From NCBI GenBank assembly GCA_902621165.1, contig CACNKX010000001.1, positions 108,839 through 172,838 of the forward strand: a DNA stretch of 64,000 nucleotides, in the 5' to 3' direction. Under the pieces are notes generated by a model. It was not told the origin of the DNA and made no database searches. It worked only from the letters and a program-made list of their open reading frames with translations. This document shows, piece by piece, positions 50,291-59,350 of the stretch (position 1 is its first letter; the number at the start of each line of letters is the position of its first letter). Both the position numbers and the translations under genes were made by a program. Source of the DNA: an uncultured Alphaproteobacteria bacterium (GTDB lineage: Bacteria; Pseudomonadota; Alphaproteobacteria; HIMB59; GCA-002718135).

Positions 50291-50425
50291 ATGAAACGCA
50301 CATACCAACCTAGTAGAGTAATTAGAAAAAGAAGACACGGTTTTAGAGCTAGAATGGCAACTAAAGCAGGTCGTCAAATCATTAATAGAAGACGTGCAAA
50401 AGGAAGAGCTCAATTAAGCGCTTAA
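50291..50425 (+). CDS. rpmH: 50S ribosomal protein L34
   Basis: A 44-aa, highly basic ribosomal protein ([18 protein letters not shown] at the start, then [17 protein letters not shown]). Stop TAA at 50423-50425. A TATAAT-like -10 element lies at 50257-50262 upstream. It leads the conserved rpmH-rnpA-yidD-yidC-engB cluster. It is shorter than common ORF-length cut-offs. Confidence 0.97.
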   Translation: MKRTYQPSRVIRKRRHGFRARMATKAGRQIINRRRAKGRAQLSA

Positions 50426-50435
50426 AAAAGGCCAA

Positions 50436-50765
50436 ATGGCCCAAACATTATTTACAATTAAGAAAAGATCGACTTTCGTTATGATACGAAACCAGGGAGA
50501 ATTTATAAAAGGTAAAAATATGAATATCCAAATTTTACACAATCAAGATCTAGAAAATTCTATAGGTGTAGGATACACAGCTTCAAAAAAAATTGGCAAC
50601 GCAGTAAAAAGAAATAGAGCAAAGAGAATAATGAGAGAATTAGCTAGAAAAATTATTATTAATGGTAAAATTAATTCATATTATGTGTTAATAGCTAAAA
50701 CGTCATTGCTCGAAGAGAAATTTGATAAACTTTTATTAGAACTTAAGGGAAAGATAAATGGTTAG
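50436..50765 (+). CDS. rnpA: Ribonuclease P protein component
   Basis: A 109-aa basic protein that assists the RNase P RNA in maturing tRNA 5' ends. The RNP signature is visible: [20 protein letters not shown] with the RNR motif (residues about 47-66). It lies 10 nt after rpmH and overlaps yidD by 8 nt. Confidence 0.95.
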   Translation: MAQTLFTIKKRSTFVMIRNQGEFIKGKNMNIQILHNQDLENSIGVGYTASKKIGNAVKRNRAKRIMRELARKIIINGKINSYYVLIAKTSLLEEKFDKLLLELKGKING

Positions 50766-51003
50766 TAAATATATTTCATTGCCTTTAATCATAATAATTA
50801 GATTATACCAGTTATTGATTTCCCCAATACTAGGGCAGAATTGTCGGTATTTACCAACCTGTTCTGAGTATTCTATTAAAGCATTAAAGGAACATGGGTT
50901 ATTTAAAGGATTAATTTTATCGGTGAAAAGAATTTCAAAATGTCATCCATGGGGTTCACACGGATTTGATCCAGTACCAAAAAAATCTGAGTTAAATAAA
51001 TGA
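50758..51003 (+). CDS. yidD: Membrane protein insertion efficiency factor YidD
   Basis: An 81-aa protein with an amphipathic N-terminus and the conserved Cys-rich core [20 protein letters not shown], then [18 protein letters not shown]. It helps YidC-dependent insertion. It overlaps rnpA by 8 nt and yidC by 4 nt. Confidence 0.96.
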   Translation: MVSKYISLPLIIIIRLYQLLISPILGQNCRYLPTCSEYSIKALKEHGLFKGLILSVKRISKCHPWGSHGFDPVPKKSELNK

Positions 51004-52727
51004 ACGAACAAAGAAATTTATATTTGGCTATCGGTATTTCAATTGCGATAATTATTTTTTTTCAATTATTATTTCCAACTCAACCAATTCAAACAACATC
51101 CTTTGAAGAAGATGAAGTATTAGAGCCTGCAACATCCATTGATGGACAAAGTAGCCAAGCTGTTTCAGAAATACAAAGTAGAGATGAAGCTTTAATTCAA
51201 ACCGACAGAGTTATTTTTGAAAATGCATCTATTGAAGGTTCTATAAATCTAAAGGGAGCAATTTTAGATGACCTTGTATTATCAAAATATAAAACTAGCT
51301 TAGATCCTGATTCGAATAATATCCAGCTTTTGTTACCAGATGGGACTGCTAATCCATATTATATTGAAACAGGTTGGAAAGAGCTAAAAAATTCTAACAT
51401 TGAATTACCTAATTTAGAAACAAATTGGAAAACTAACTCTACCACTCTAAGCCCCTCAAGCCCTGTTACACTTAGTTGGACGAATAATAAAAACATAACC
51501 TTCAAAATAAACTATCAAGTTGATGATGAGTATATGTTTACAATTACACAAGAAATAGAAAACAACAGTGGTGAAGATATTGAAGTTTTTCCATACAGAT
51601 TAATCAAAAGAATAAACACACCAGATACAATTAATTTTTTTATACTTCACGAAGGTTTAATTAGTTTAATAAACGATGAATTGTTGGAAAAAAATTATGA
51701 TGATATTGCCGATGATTGTAATTCATCAATGCAAACAAAAAAAGAGTTTTGCGATAATAAAACACAAGGAGGATGGTTAGGTTTTACAGACAAATATTGG
51801 ATGTCTGCTTTAATTCCTGACGCTGATCAATCTATTAACGTCAATTATAGATACGGTAATAATGGACGTGATAGCTATAGAGCAGGTTATGTTGGTCAAA
51901 TATATAAAATTAACTCAGGTGAAAATATATCTTATGGCGGAAAATTATTTGTGGGTGCAAAAAAATTAAATGTCTTAAGTGCTTATGACGAAAATCTCTC
52001 TATACCAAGATTTACTGATGCAATTGACTGGGGTTGGTTTAGCTTTTTAACTAAACCTGTTTCTTATGCTATTAATTGGTTTTTTGGTTATGCAGGTAAT
52101 TTTGGTCTAGCAATAATTGCCTTTACCATTTTAATGCGTTTAATTTTATTTCCACTAGCGCAGGCATCTTTTAAATCTATGGCGAAGATGAAAAAACTTC
52201 AGCCTGATATGCAAAGACTAAAAGAAACCTATCCAAATGACAGACAAAAAATGCAGCAAGAACTAATGGCCTTGTATAAAAGAGAGGGTGCTAATCCTGT
52301 TGCGGGTTGTCTACCAATTTTAGTGCAAATACCAATTTTCTTCTCTTTGTATAAAGTGTTGTTTGTTACGATAGAGATGTATCACGCTCCTTTTTATGGA
52401 TGGATTCATGATCTATCTGCACCAGACCCGTTAGGCTTAATGACAATATTTGGATTAGTTCCTTGGGATGTGCCTCCTATACTGTCAATAATTGATATTG
52501 GTATCCTTCCTATCATTATGGGTTTCACTATGTGGTTACAACAAAAACTAAATCCTGCTCCTGCTGATCCAACACAGGCAAGAATTTTTGCATTACTTCC
52601 ATTTGTGTTTACTTTTGTACTAGCTGGTTTTGCAGCTGGTTTAGTTTTATATTGGTCAGTGAACAATATTTTATCAATTGCACAGCAATGGTATATTCAA
52701 AGAAGAATTTTAGCCAAAAATGGCTAA
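51000..52727 (+). CDS. yidC: Membrane protein insertase YidC
   Basis: A 575-aa inner-membrane insertase of the Gram-negative type. An N-terminal helix (about 8-22) and a large periplasmic P1 domain (about 60-340) are followed by five conserved helices, including [20 protein letters not shown] with the hydrophilic-groove Arg near residue 380, [19 protein letters not shown] near 415, [20 protein letters not shown] near 430, and the C-terminal [18 protein letters not shown]. It overlaps yidD and engB. Confidence 0.97.
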   Translation: MNEQRNLYLAIGISIAIIIFFQLLFPTQPIQTTSFEEDEVLEPATSIDGQSSQAVSEIQSRDEALIQTDRVIFENASIEGSINLKGAILDDLVLSKYKTSLDPDSNNIQLLLPDGTANPYYIETGWKELKNSNIELPNLETNWKTNSTTLSPSSPVTLSWTNNKNITFKINYQVDDEYMFTITQEIENNSGEDIEVFPYRLIKRINTPDTINFFILHEGLISLINDELLEKNYDDIADDCNSSMQTKKEFCDNKTQGGWLGFTDKYWMSALIPDADQSINVNYRYGNNGRDSYRAGYVGQIYKINSGENISYGGKLFVGAKKLNVLSAYDENLSIPRFTDAIDWGWFSFLTKPVSYAINWFFGYAGNFGLAIIAFTILMRLILFPLAQASFKSMAKMKKLQPDMQRLKETYPNDRQKMQQELMALYKREGANPVAGCLPILVQIPIFFSLYKVLFVTIEMYHAPFYGWIHDLSAPDPLGLMTIFGLVPWDVPPILSIIDIGILPIIMGFTMWLQQKLNPAPADPTQARIFALLPFVFTFVLAGFAAGLVLYWSVNNILSIAQQWYIQRRILAKNG

Positions 52728-53340
52728 ATTAAATAAAAATTTAAATAACTTTTTTAATAATAATAAGTTTTTAGGTTCCTTTCAGTCATTTAAAGACATT
52801 CCTTATTCAGATATAAAAAAAGAATGTTGTTTTATAGGCAGATCTAATGTTGGAAAATCTAGTTTAATAAATTCATTAACTAAAACAAAAAAACTAGCAA
52901 AAACCAGTAAAACTCCAGGAAGAACACAGGCTATAAATGTTTTTCTAATTAGTGAAAAAATAAATATGATTGATTTACCCGGTTATGGTTTTGCCAAAGT
53001 ATCAAAAGTTGCACGAGAAAACTTAATGATCTTGATTGAAGAATATATAGAAAATAGAGATACACTTGATCATGTTTTTTTACTCATTGACTCAAAAGTA
53101 GGTATCAAAAATTCTGATATTGATATGTTGGATTTATTGAGTGATTGCTCAAGAAAATTTTCCATAATTTTAACTAAAATAGATAAAATATCTAATAACC
53201 ATTTAGAATATCAAAAAAAATCAATTTTAAGTTTAATGCAAAATTATAAAAAATCATTTACGAAAATATATCAATCTGAGACCAAAAAAAATAATGGTAT
53301 TACAGAGATTCAAAGATCTATATACGGGTTATCACAATAA
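52720..53340 (+). CDS. engB: Ribosome biogenesis GTPase EngB (YsxC/YihA)
   Basis: A 206-aa GTPase for large-subunit assembly. G1 FIGRSNVGKSSLINSL near residue 40, G2 KTPGRTQAINVF, G3 MIDLPGYGFAKVS near 87, G4 LTKIDK near 155. It overlaps yidC by 8 nt and is 2 nt upstream of argB. Confidence 0.96.
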   Translation: MAKLNKNLNNFFNNNKFLGSFQSFKDIPYSDIKKECCFIGRSNVGKSSLINSLTKTKKLAKTSKTPGRTQAINVFLISEKINMIDLPGYGFAKVSKVARENLMILIEEYIENRDTLDHVFLLIDSKVGIKNSDIDMLDLLSDCSRKFSIILTKIDKISNNHLEYQKKSILSLMQNYKKSFTKIYQSETKKNNGITEIQRSIYGLSQ

Positions 53341-53342
53341 AT

Positions 53343-54254
53343 ATGAAATTTGATTTTTTATCAGAGAGTGATCAGGCTTATTTTATACATAAAGCCTCAA
53401 CCTTAGTTGAAGCTCTTCCATACATTAGAGAACATAGTGGTGATACCATTGTAATAAAATACGGTGGACATGCAATGGGAGATAAAAAACTGTCTGAAAG
53501 TTTTTCAAGAGATATTGGATTATTAAAAGAAGTAGGTGTGTCACCAATTATTATTCATGGTGGAGGGCCTCAAATTGGCGAGAGACTTAAATCAAAAAAT
53601 ATATCAACGCAATTTGTTGAAGGATTACGAGTTACTGATAAAGAAACAATTAAGGTAGTTGAAGAAGTATTATCTAAGGATATCAATTCAGAAATAGTAG
53701 AATCTATAAGTGCCTCTGGAGGAAAAGCGATAGGAGTATCTGGTAATGATAACTTAGTCACTGCAACTAAATTGAACGTGGGAATAAAAGATAGTGATTC
53801 AAATATTGAAAAAATAGTTGATATTGGTTTTGTTGGACAACCAAAAAAATTAAACAAAGATATGCTAAATAGCTTTATAAAAAATGGTCAAATACCTGTC
53901 ATATCTCCTTTAGGTAAGGATGAAAATAATTTTACATATAATATTAATGCTGACACTGTTGCGGGTTTTATAGCGGGTGAGTTACAGGCAAGTAGATTAT
54001 TATTACTAACAGATGTACCAGGAATTTTAGACAAAGATGAAAAATTAATCTCATCAATAACTTTAGAAGAAGCTAATAGTATTGCTAATAAAGAATATAT
54101 TTCTGGAGGTATGAAGCCGAAAATTAATACATGTATTGATGCAATGAAAAAAGGTGTTAAAAAATCTACTATTTTAGATGGAAGAATTCCTCATTCAGTA
54201 ATATTAGAGTTATTCACTGAACATGGAATTGGTACACAAATAACAAGTAATTAA
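53343..54254 (+). CDS. argB: Acetylglutamate kinase
   Basis: A 303-aa amino-acid kinase of arginine synthesis. It has VIKYGGHAMGD near residue 40, SPIIIHGGGPQIGERL near 72, FVEGLRVTD near 97, YNINADTVAGFIAGEL near 205, LLLLTDVPGILD near 228 and SGGMKPKINTCIDA near 260. Located between engB and a HAD phosphatase gene, a common alphaproteobacterial order. Confidence 0.96.
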   Translation: MKFDFLSESDQAYFIHKASTLVEALPYIREHSGDTIVIKYGGHAMGDKKLSESFSRDIGLLKEVGVSPIIIHGGGPQIGERLKSKNISTQFVEGLRVTDKETIKVVEEVLSKDINSEIVESISASGGKAIGVSGNDNLVTATKLNVGIKDSDSNIEKIVDIGFVGQPKKLNKDMLNSFIKNGQIPVISPLGKDENNFTYNINADTVAGFIAGELQASRLLLLTDVPGILDKDEKLISSITLEEANSIANKEYISGGMKPKINTCIDAMKKGVKKSTILDGRIPHSVILELFTEHGIGTQITSN

Positions 54255-54929
54255 ATGAGCTTTAAAGATAACATCAATACCTGGATATTTGATCTAGACA
54301 ACACACTTTACTCTGCAGACAGTGGAATTTTTCAGCAAGTACATAAGTTAATGGGTGAGTTTGTAGCTAAAAATTTAAATATGGAATTAGCTGAAGCAAA
54401 AAAACTACAAGCAAAATATTACAAGCAACATGGCACTACATTAAGAGGTATGATGGATAATCATGGTGTAGATCCTGATTATTTTTTAGAAGAAGTTCAT
54501 AAGTTAGATTACTCAATTGTTGGTCCAAATCAAAATCTTAATGATGAATTATATAAACTTGAGGGAAGAAAAATTATTTATACAAATGCAAATAAGCAAC
54601 ATGTCTTAGATGTATTAGAGAAAATAAATCTAACAAACTTTTTTGATGAAATATATGACATTAAAATGGCTGATTATATTCCTAAGCCAGAAATTTCTCC
54701 CTATGAAAAAATTATCGACTTATTTGATATCGAAGCAAATAAATCCGCAATGTTTGATGATATTGCAAAGAATTTAGTTCCAGCAAAAAAAGTTGGTTTT
54801 ACACCTGTCTGGGTTGATGCTGGTTATGAGAATTTTTCTGATGATATTGAAGCATCTAAAGAATATTTAGATTTTCAAACAAGAGATTTGAGTTTATTTT
54901 TAAAAGATGTAAATGAGGGTAAAATATGA
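54255..54929 (+). CDS. HAD-family pyrimidine 5'-nucleotidase
   Basis: A 224-aa HAD phosphatase with an intact motif I ([15 protein letters not shown]), motif II (IYTNANKQH), Lys in [14 protein letters not shown] and motif IV ([17 protein letters not shown]). These features match SDT1/YjjG-like pyrimidine 5'-nucleotidases. It contrasts with the nucleophile-less HAD at 3806-4465. It abuts argB and overlaps dapD by 4 nt. Confidence 0.9.
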   Translation: MSFKDNINTWIFDLDNTLYSADSGIFQQVHKLMGEFVAKNLNMELAEAKKLQAKYYKQHGTTLRGMMDNHGVDPDYFLEEVHKLDYSIVGPNQNLNDELYKLEGRKIIYTNANKQHVLDVLEKINLTNFFDEIYDIKMADYIPKPEISPYEKIIDLFDIEANKSAMFDDIAKNLVPAKKVGFTPVWVDAGYENFSDDIEASKEYLDFQTRDLSLFLKDVNEGKI

Positions 54930-55750
54930 GTGATCTGGAAAAAATTATAAATGATGCCTTTGAGGAGAGAGATAATATTAATGTCAATACTGCAGGTGAT
55001 ATTAGAAATGCAGTAGATGAAACTTTAAACAAACTTGATAGTGGAAGCTTAAGGGTTTGTGAAAAAATTAATAATGAATGGCAAGTTAATCAATGGATTA
55101 AAAAGGCAATTCTTTTAAGTTTCAGATTAAATGATAATGAAATCATTAAAGCATCGCATGCTACTTGGTTTGACAAAGTAGAAAGTAAAACTGCAAATTG
55201 GACTAAAGATGATCATCTGAAAGCAGGATTTCGATATGTACCAGACGCTGTTGTAAGAAAATCTGCATTTATTGCTAAAGGTGTTGTTTTAATGCCTTGT
55301 TTTGTAAATCTTGGTGCATATGTTGACGAAGGAACAATGATTGATACTTGGGCAACAGTTGGATCATGCGCACAAATAGGTAAAAACTGTCATATTTCTG
55401 GAGGAGCTGGTATTGGCGGTGTACTTGAACCTCTTCAAGCAAATCCTGTGATTATTGAAGACAATTGTTTTATTGGAGCTAGAAGTGAAGTGGCTGAAGG
55501 TGTTATTGTTGGTGAAGGTGCGGTTTTATCAATGGGTGTATTTATTGGAGCATCTACAAAAATAGTCGATCGATCAACTGGGGAAATTCATATGGGAAAA
55601 GTTCCAGCGTATTCAGTTGTGGTACCAGGTACATTACCAGGAAAAAAAGAAGGAGATATTAATCCTTCTTTATACTGTGCTGTTATTGTTAAAAGAGTTG
55701 ATGAAAAAACTAGAAGCAAAACATCAATCAATGATCTTTTAAGAGATTAA
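54926..55750 (+). CDS. dapD: 2,3,4,5-tetrahydropyridine-2,6-dicarboxylate N-succinyltransferase
   Basis: A 274-aa left-handed beta-helix acyltransferase of the succinylase lysine/mDAP pathway. It has [20 protein letters not shown] near residue 102, [20 protein letters not shown] near 132, [17 protein letters not shown] near 157 and [17 protein letters not shown] near 226. It overlaps dapE by one base; together they provide two consecutive parts of the route. Confidence 0.97.
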   Translation: MSDLEKIINDAFEERDNINVNTAGDIRNAVDETLNKLDSGSLRVCEKINNEWQVNQWIKKAILLSFRLNDNEIIKASHATWFDKVESKTANWTKDDHLKAGFRYVPDAVVRKSAFIAKGVVLMPCFVNLGAYVDEGTMIDTWATVGSCAQIGKNCHISGGAGIGGVLEPLQANPVIIEDNCFIGARSEVAEGVIVGEGAVLSMGVFIGASTKIVDRSTGEIHMGKVPAYSVVVPGTLPGKKEGDINPSLYCAVIVKRVDEKTRSKTSINDLLRD

Positions 55751-56928
55751 TGTCAGAAATTAATTTTGATCCAGTTACTCTTACACAATCCTTAGTTAAA
55801 TGTGCAAGTGTAACTCCAAAAGATGAGGGAGCTTTAACAGTCGTTGAAAATCATCTAAGTGCTATAGGATGTGACTGTCATCCATTAATTTTCTCTGGAA
55901 ATAATTCTTATGAAGTAAAAAATTTATTTGCAACGATAGGAAATGAAGGAAAGCATTTTGCTTATGCTGGTCACACAGATGTAGTTCCAGTAGGAAATGA
56001 AAATTCTTGGAAATATCCTCCTTTTTCAGCAAGAATAGATGATGGTAAACTTTATGGAAGAGGTAGTGAAGATATGAAAAGCAGTGTTGCTTGTTTCATC
56101 AGTGCCGCTAAAAGATTTGTAGATAAATATAAAAATATTCCAGGTAAGATTTCATTTATTATTACAGGAGATGAAGAAAGAGATTCTGTGAACGGCACAC
56201 CAAGAATTCTAGAATGGGCAAGTAAACAAAATTATAAATTTGATCATTGTCTTGTTGGTGAACCAACTTCTAAAAATGAGGTCGGCGATAAAGTAAAAAT
56301 TGGAAGAAGAGGATCAGTTAGTTTCTTTTTTCAGGTAAAAGGTATTCAAGGACATACGGCGAATTCTCATTTAGCTGAAAATTCTTCACATCACTTAGTG
56401 AATTTATTAAATAGTATATTAGAAGAGCCGCTAGATGAAGGTAATGAAAATTTTTTACCAACATCAATTCAAATTGCTACTATTGATATTGGCAATCCTG
56501 TTCAAAATGTAATTCCGGAATTAGCTAAAGCAACAGTTAATATTAGATTTAATGATATGCACTCATCTGACTCACTTATAAAATGGATTGATAATAAAAT
56601 AGAAAAGATTTTCTCTAAACTGGAAAACGCTAGTTGCACTTATACTTATGATGCAACAGCTGAGTCATTTTTGAATAAAGCCGGTGATTTATATAATATT
56701 ATTTCAAAATCAATTTCTGATATTACAGGTAGAAATAGCCCACCTGAGCAAGCAACCGATGGTGGTACATCTGATGCAAGATATATAAAGAACTATTGTG
56801 AAGTAGTAGAGTTAGGTCTTAGAAATCAAACTCTTCATAAAGTAGATGAATTTGTTTTTGTTGAAGATATTATTAAATTAGAAAATATTTATTTTAGAAT
56901 TTTAGAAAATTATTTTGATGTTAATTAA
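55750..56928 (+). CDS. dapE: Succinyl-diaminopimelate desuccinylase
   Basis: A 392-aa M20 di-zinc hydrolase. Metal ligands lie in FAYAGHTDVVPVG (about residue 77), YGRGSEDMKSSVACFI (about 108) and ITGDEERDSVNGTP (about 142). The dimerisation domain contains GRRGSVSFFFQVKGIQGHTA, and the C-terminal ATDGGTSDARYI completes the site. It overlaps the convergent hydroxyacid dehydrogenase gene by 4 nt. Confidence 0.96.
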   Translation: MSEINFDPVTLTQSLVKCASVTPKDEGALTVVENHLSAIGCDCHPLIFSGNNSYEVKNLFATIGNEGKHFAYAGHTDVVPVGNENSWKYPPFSARIDDGKLYGRGSEDMKSSVACFISAAKRFVDKYKNIPGKISFIITGDEERDSVNGTPRILEWASKQNYKFDHCLVGEPTSKNEVGDKVKIGRRGSVSFFFQVKGIQGHTANSHLAENSSHHLVNLLNSILEEPLDEGNENFLPTSIQIATIDIGNPVQNVIPELAKATVNIRFNDMHSSDSLIKWIDNKIEKIFSKLENASCTYTYDATAESFLNKAGDLYNIISKSISDITGRNSPPEQATDGGTSDARYIKNYCEVVELGLRNQTLHKVDEFVFVEDIIKLENIYFRILENYFDVN

Positions 56929-57857
56929 TATCCATCAGATGGATTAACATCTGATTTTATATTTTTATTTTTTCTTAGTTTTTTATATTTGGTGTACATA
57001 TATTTAACAGATGGCTCTATAGCTGTTACACCTGCGACGTGTGGAGTAATAGTTACATTTGGCAGTTTCCAAAATTGACTACTTGATTTTAAAGGTTCAT
57101 CTTTAAAGACATCTAAATAAGCATAAAAATTTTTGTTTTTCTTTAAATGATTTAGAAGATCTTTCTCTTCAATTGCATTTCCTCTGCCTATATTTATTAA
57201 ACAAGAATTTTTTTTCATATTCTTTAAAAACTTTTTATCTATTATGTTATTTGTTTGAGGTGTTGATGGTAGAATAGAAATAATAACATCAGAACTTTTG
57301 ATAAAATTTATAATATTTTTAACAGTATATATTTTTGCATTTTTTACTTTTGCTCGATTTTTTTTATAAGCAATAACATTATAATTTAATTTATTTAGTA
57401 ATTTTGCAATATGATTTCCAAGAAAGCCTAGACCTAAAATACCTACTGTTAAATTTTTATTATCAATTGGTGTCCTTTCTCCAGACCAGTATTTTTTGAT
57501 TTGAGAATTTTGAAAAATTTTAAAATTTAATTGATAATTTAGTATTTGAGCTAAAGAATAATTGGCAATTCTCTCCCCCATTTCTTCATCTTTTATTCTG
57601 ATTATGGGGATTTTTTTATTATAATTTTTAAGTTTTAGAATGTGATCTACTCCAGCTCCCATAGAGAAAATTACTTGGAGATTTTTTAGTCTTGAAAGAA
57701 TATTATCTGGTAGATTCCAAATAATTGCACAATTTACATCATGAAAATTTTTATAATCTTTTATTGAAATTATTTTTTCATTTTTAAAATATTTTTTTAT
57801 TGTTTTTTTCCAAACATCAATTTTATCAAAAGTTGTGTTATGAAATAAAATAGTCAT
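56925..57857 (-). CDS. D-2-hydroxyacid dehydrogenase (glyoxylate/hydroxypyruvate reductase type)
   Basis: A 310-aa NAD(P)H-dependent reductase. The substrate loop MGAGVDHILKL is near residue 69, the Rossmann GILGLGFLGNHIAKLLNK near 143, the catalytic Arg in NIGRGNAIEEKDL near 230, Glu in DVFKDEPLKS and His in ITPHVAGVTAIEPS near 280. It is closest in layout to GhrA-like enzymes. It overlaps the glycosyltransferase gene by 4 nt; any joint role is unclear. Confidence 0.9.
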   Translation of the reverse strand: MTILFHNTTFDKIDVWKKTIKKYFKNEKIISIKDYKNFHDVNCAIIWNLPDNILSRLKNLQVIFSMGAGVDHILKLKNYNKKIPIIRIKDEEMGERIANYSLAQILNYQLNFKIFQNSQIKKYWSGERTPIDNKNLTVGILGLGFLGNHIAKLLNKLNYNVIAYKKNRAKVKNAKIYTVKNIINFIKSSDVIISILPSTPQTNNIIDKKFLKNMKKNSCLINIGRGNAIEEKDLLNHLKKNKNFYAYLDVFKDEPLKSSSQFWKLPNVTITPHVAGVTAIEPSVKYMYTKYKKLRKNKNIKSDVNPSDGY

Positions 57858-58957
57858 TGAATATCATCTATTAACTTATTGTATTTTACTACTTGTTTTT
57901 CCCAGATTAATTCGTTTTCTGCTCTATTTTTTGCATTTTGTCCTAATTCAATTCTATTTTGTTTGTTCTCAACTAAATTCTTAATTGTTTCATCTAATTC
58001 ATTAAAATTATTAATAATTAAACCTGTTTTATTATGCAATACAGCTTCAGGAGTACCTCCAACATTTGAGGCAATTGAAGGAATTCCATATTGTGCTGCT
58101 TCAATGTAGGCGATTCCAAAACCTTCAATAGAATTTGCATGAATTTCATCTATTGTCGGCATGATCATAATATCAGTCTTAGAAAAAATGAATTTTTTTT
58201 GATTTTCATTTATTGTTCCAACTAACTTCACATTTGATTCTAGATTATAATTTTTTATTTCTTTCTTTATATTCTCTAACTGATCACCTTCACCAGCAAT
58301 TATATATTGAATATCCGGATAAATTTTTTTTAAATTTAAAATAGATTTAAGAATATACGAATGTCCTTTTCTTTTTTCTAGTCTGGCAAGGGTAAGCAAC
58401 GTTGGATAACTATCGTCTAAATCTATTGCTTGTTCTATAATATTCTTAGTAGATTTTACACCTGGATAGATAACCTCAATTTTTTTAAAGTTTTCACTTA
58501 TTTTTGAAAGTAAGTTTTTAGTATATAATGAATTTACCACTAATGCGTTTGCTAATTCTAAAACTTTCTTTATTCGTTTATGATGATTATCATTTTTTAT
58601 TATTATTTCGTTTCCATGAACAAGACTAATAATTGGGATTTTTTTTTCTTTTAAAAAATTAATTGGTAACTCAAGACTTTTCCAGCTATCAGTGATGACT
58701 GCTTCAATATTATTTGAAGAACAAATATTTTTAAGTTGATTAAATTTATTTTTTTTTCTTAAAAATTTTAAACCCTTAAATCTTAATATTGAAAAATTTT
58801 TATTGTTTTTATCAAATTCCAAATCTTTAGCACTGTCTTGTTGGTCAGCTAAGACCTTTACATCGTGCTTGAGACTTAAATTTAATGCTATGTCATACAT
58901 TAATGTTTCAATTCCCCCTACTCTAGATGGAAAGCATTGTGTTAAAATTATTATCAT
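57854..58957 (-). CDS. Family 4 (GT-B) glycosyltransferase
   Basis: A 367-aa GT-B enzyme. The N-terminal acceptor domain begins with TQCFPSRVGGIETLMYDIAL. The donor domain has TLARLEKRKGHSYIL near residue 190, YIIAGEGDQLENIKKEIK near 220 and the E-x7-E motif in EGFGIAYIEAAQYGIPSIAS near 285. It probably adds a sugar to a lipid or surface glycan. No other polysaccharide genes are in the window. Confidence 0.9.
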   Translation of the reverse strand: MIIILTQCFPSRVGGIETLMYDIALNLSLKHDVKVLADQQDSAKDLEFDKNNKNFSILRFKGLKFLRKKNKFNQLKNICSSNNIEAVITDSWKSLELPINFLKEKKIPIISLVHGNEIIIKNDNHHKRIKKVLELANALVVNSLYTKNLLSKISENFKKIEVIYPGVKSTKNIIEQAIDLDDSYPTLLTLARLEKRKGHSYILKSILNLKKIYPDIQYIIAGEGDQLENIKKEIKNYNLESNVKLVGTINENQKKFIFSKTDIMIMPTIDEIHANSIEGFGIAYIEAAQYGIPSIASNVGGTPEAVLHNKTGLIINNFNELDETIKNLVENKQNRIELGQNAKNRAENELIWEKQVVKYNKLIDDIQ

Positions 58958-59160
58958 TGAAAGTTAAAATATTTTAAAATTTATGAAGTATTAATTTACA
59001 AAGTCAATCAGGAACAATTAATTTTAATCATTATTAAAAAATTTAAGTACATTTAAATTTTTAATATATTTATATATGCATTTTTTGCATATTAAAATTC
59101 ATATTTTTATACTTTGATTGCATAGAATAATTACTATCTTATAATTGAAAGGAATAAATA
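58958..59160. other. Longest gene-free gap (203 nt), AT-rich
   Basis: This is the largest intergenic stretch of the window. It separates the start of the glycosyltransferase (minus) from the small gene at 59161 (plus). It is over 80% A+T, with a TATAAT-like box at 59140-59145 and an AAGGA tract at 59149-59153. Apart from probable divergent promoters I see no RNA gene or conserved structure. Confidence 0.5.
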
Positions 59161-59337
59161 ATGATTAATGTTTTTAACTTTTTTAACAAAGTTTACGAGG
59201 ATTTAAGTGACAAAAACTACAATTATGATGAGGATTTAGTTAAATATTTCAAATCTGAATATGGAAAAGAGTGGAAAATTGAATTAGATAAGCATCTCCT
59301 AAAAACTGAATTTGATATAAATAAGAAAGCCGCATAA
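59161..59337 (+). CDS. Small hypothetical protein, 58 aa
   Basis: An ORF of 58 codons with ATG preceded by GAAAGGAATAAATA (good Shine-Dalgarno, 7 nt spacing). The product is soluble and charged: MINVFNFFNKVYEDLSD, an NYNYDEDL acidic patch, KYFKSEYGKEWKIELDKHL and a Lys-rich end. It reads like a short helical protein; no family is recognised. Its stop codon lies in the loop of a strong terminator, which supports a real monocistronic gene. Confidence 0.6.
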   Translation: MINVFNFFNKVYEDLSDKNYNYDEDLVKYFKSEYGKEWKIELDKHLLKTEFDINKKAA

Positions 59338-59348
59338 TCAGCGGCTTT
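59326..59348. terminator. Bidirectional stem-loop terminator
   Basis: AAAGCCGC (59326-59333) and GCGGCTTT (59341-59348) pair perfectly in an otherwise AT-rich context, with a 7-nt loop holding the TAA stop of the small gene. It lies 2 nt beyond the stop of the convergent peptidase gene, so it can serve both strands. Confidence 0.8.
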
Positions 59349-59350
59349 AA

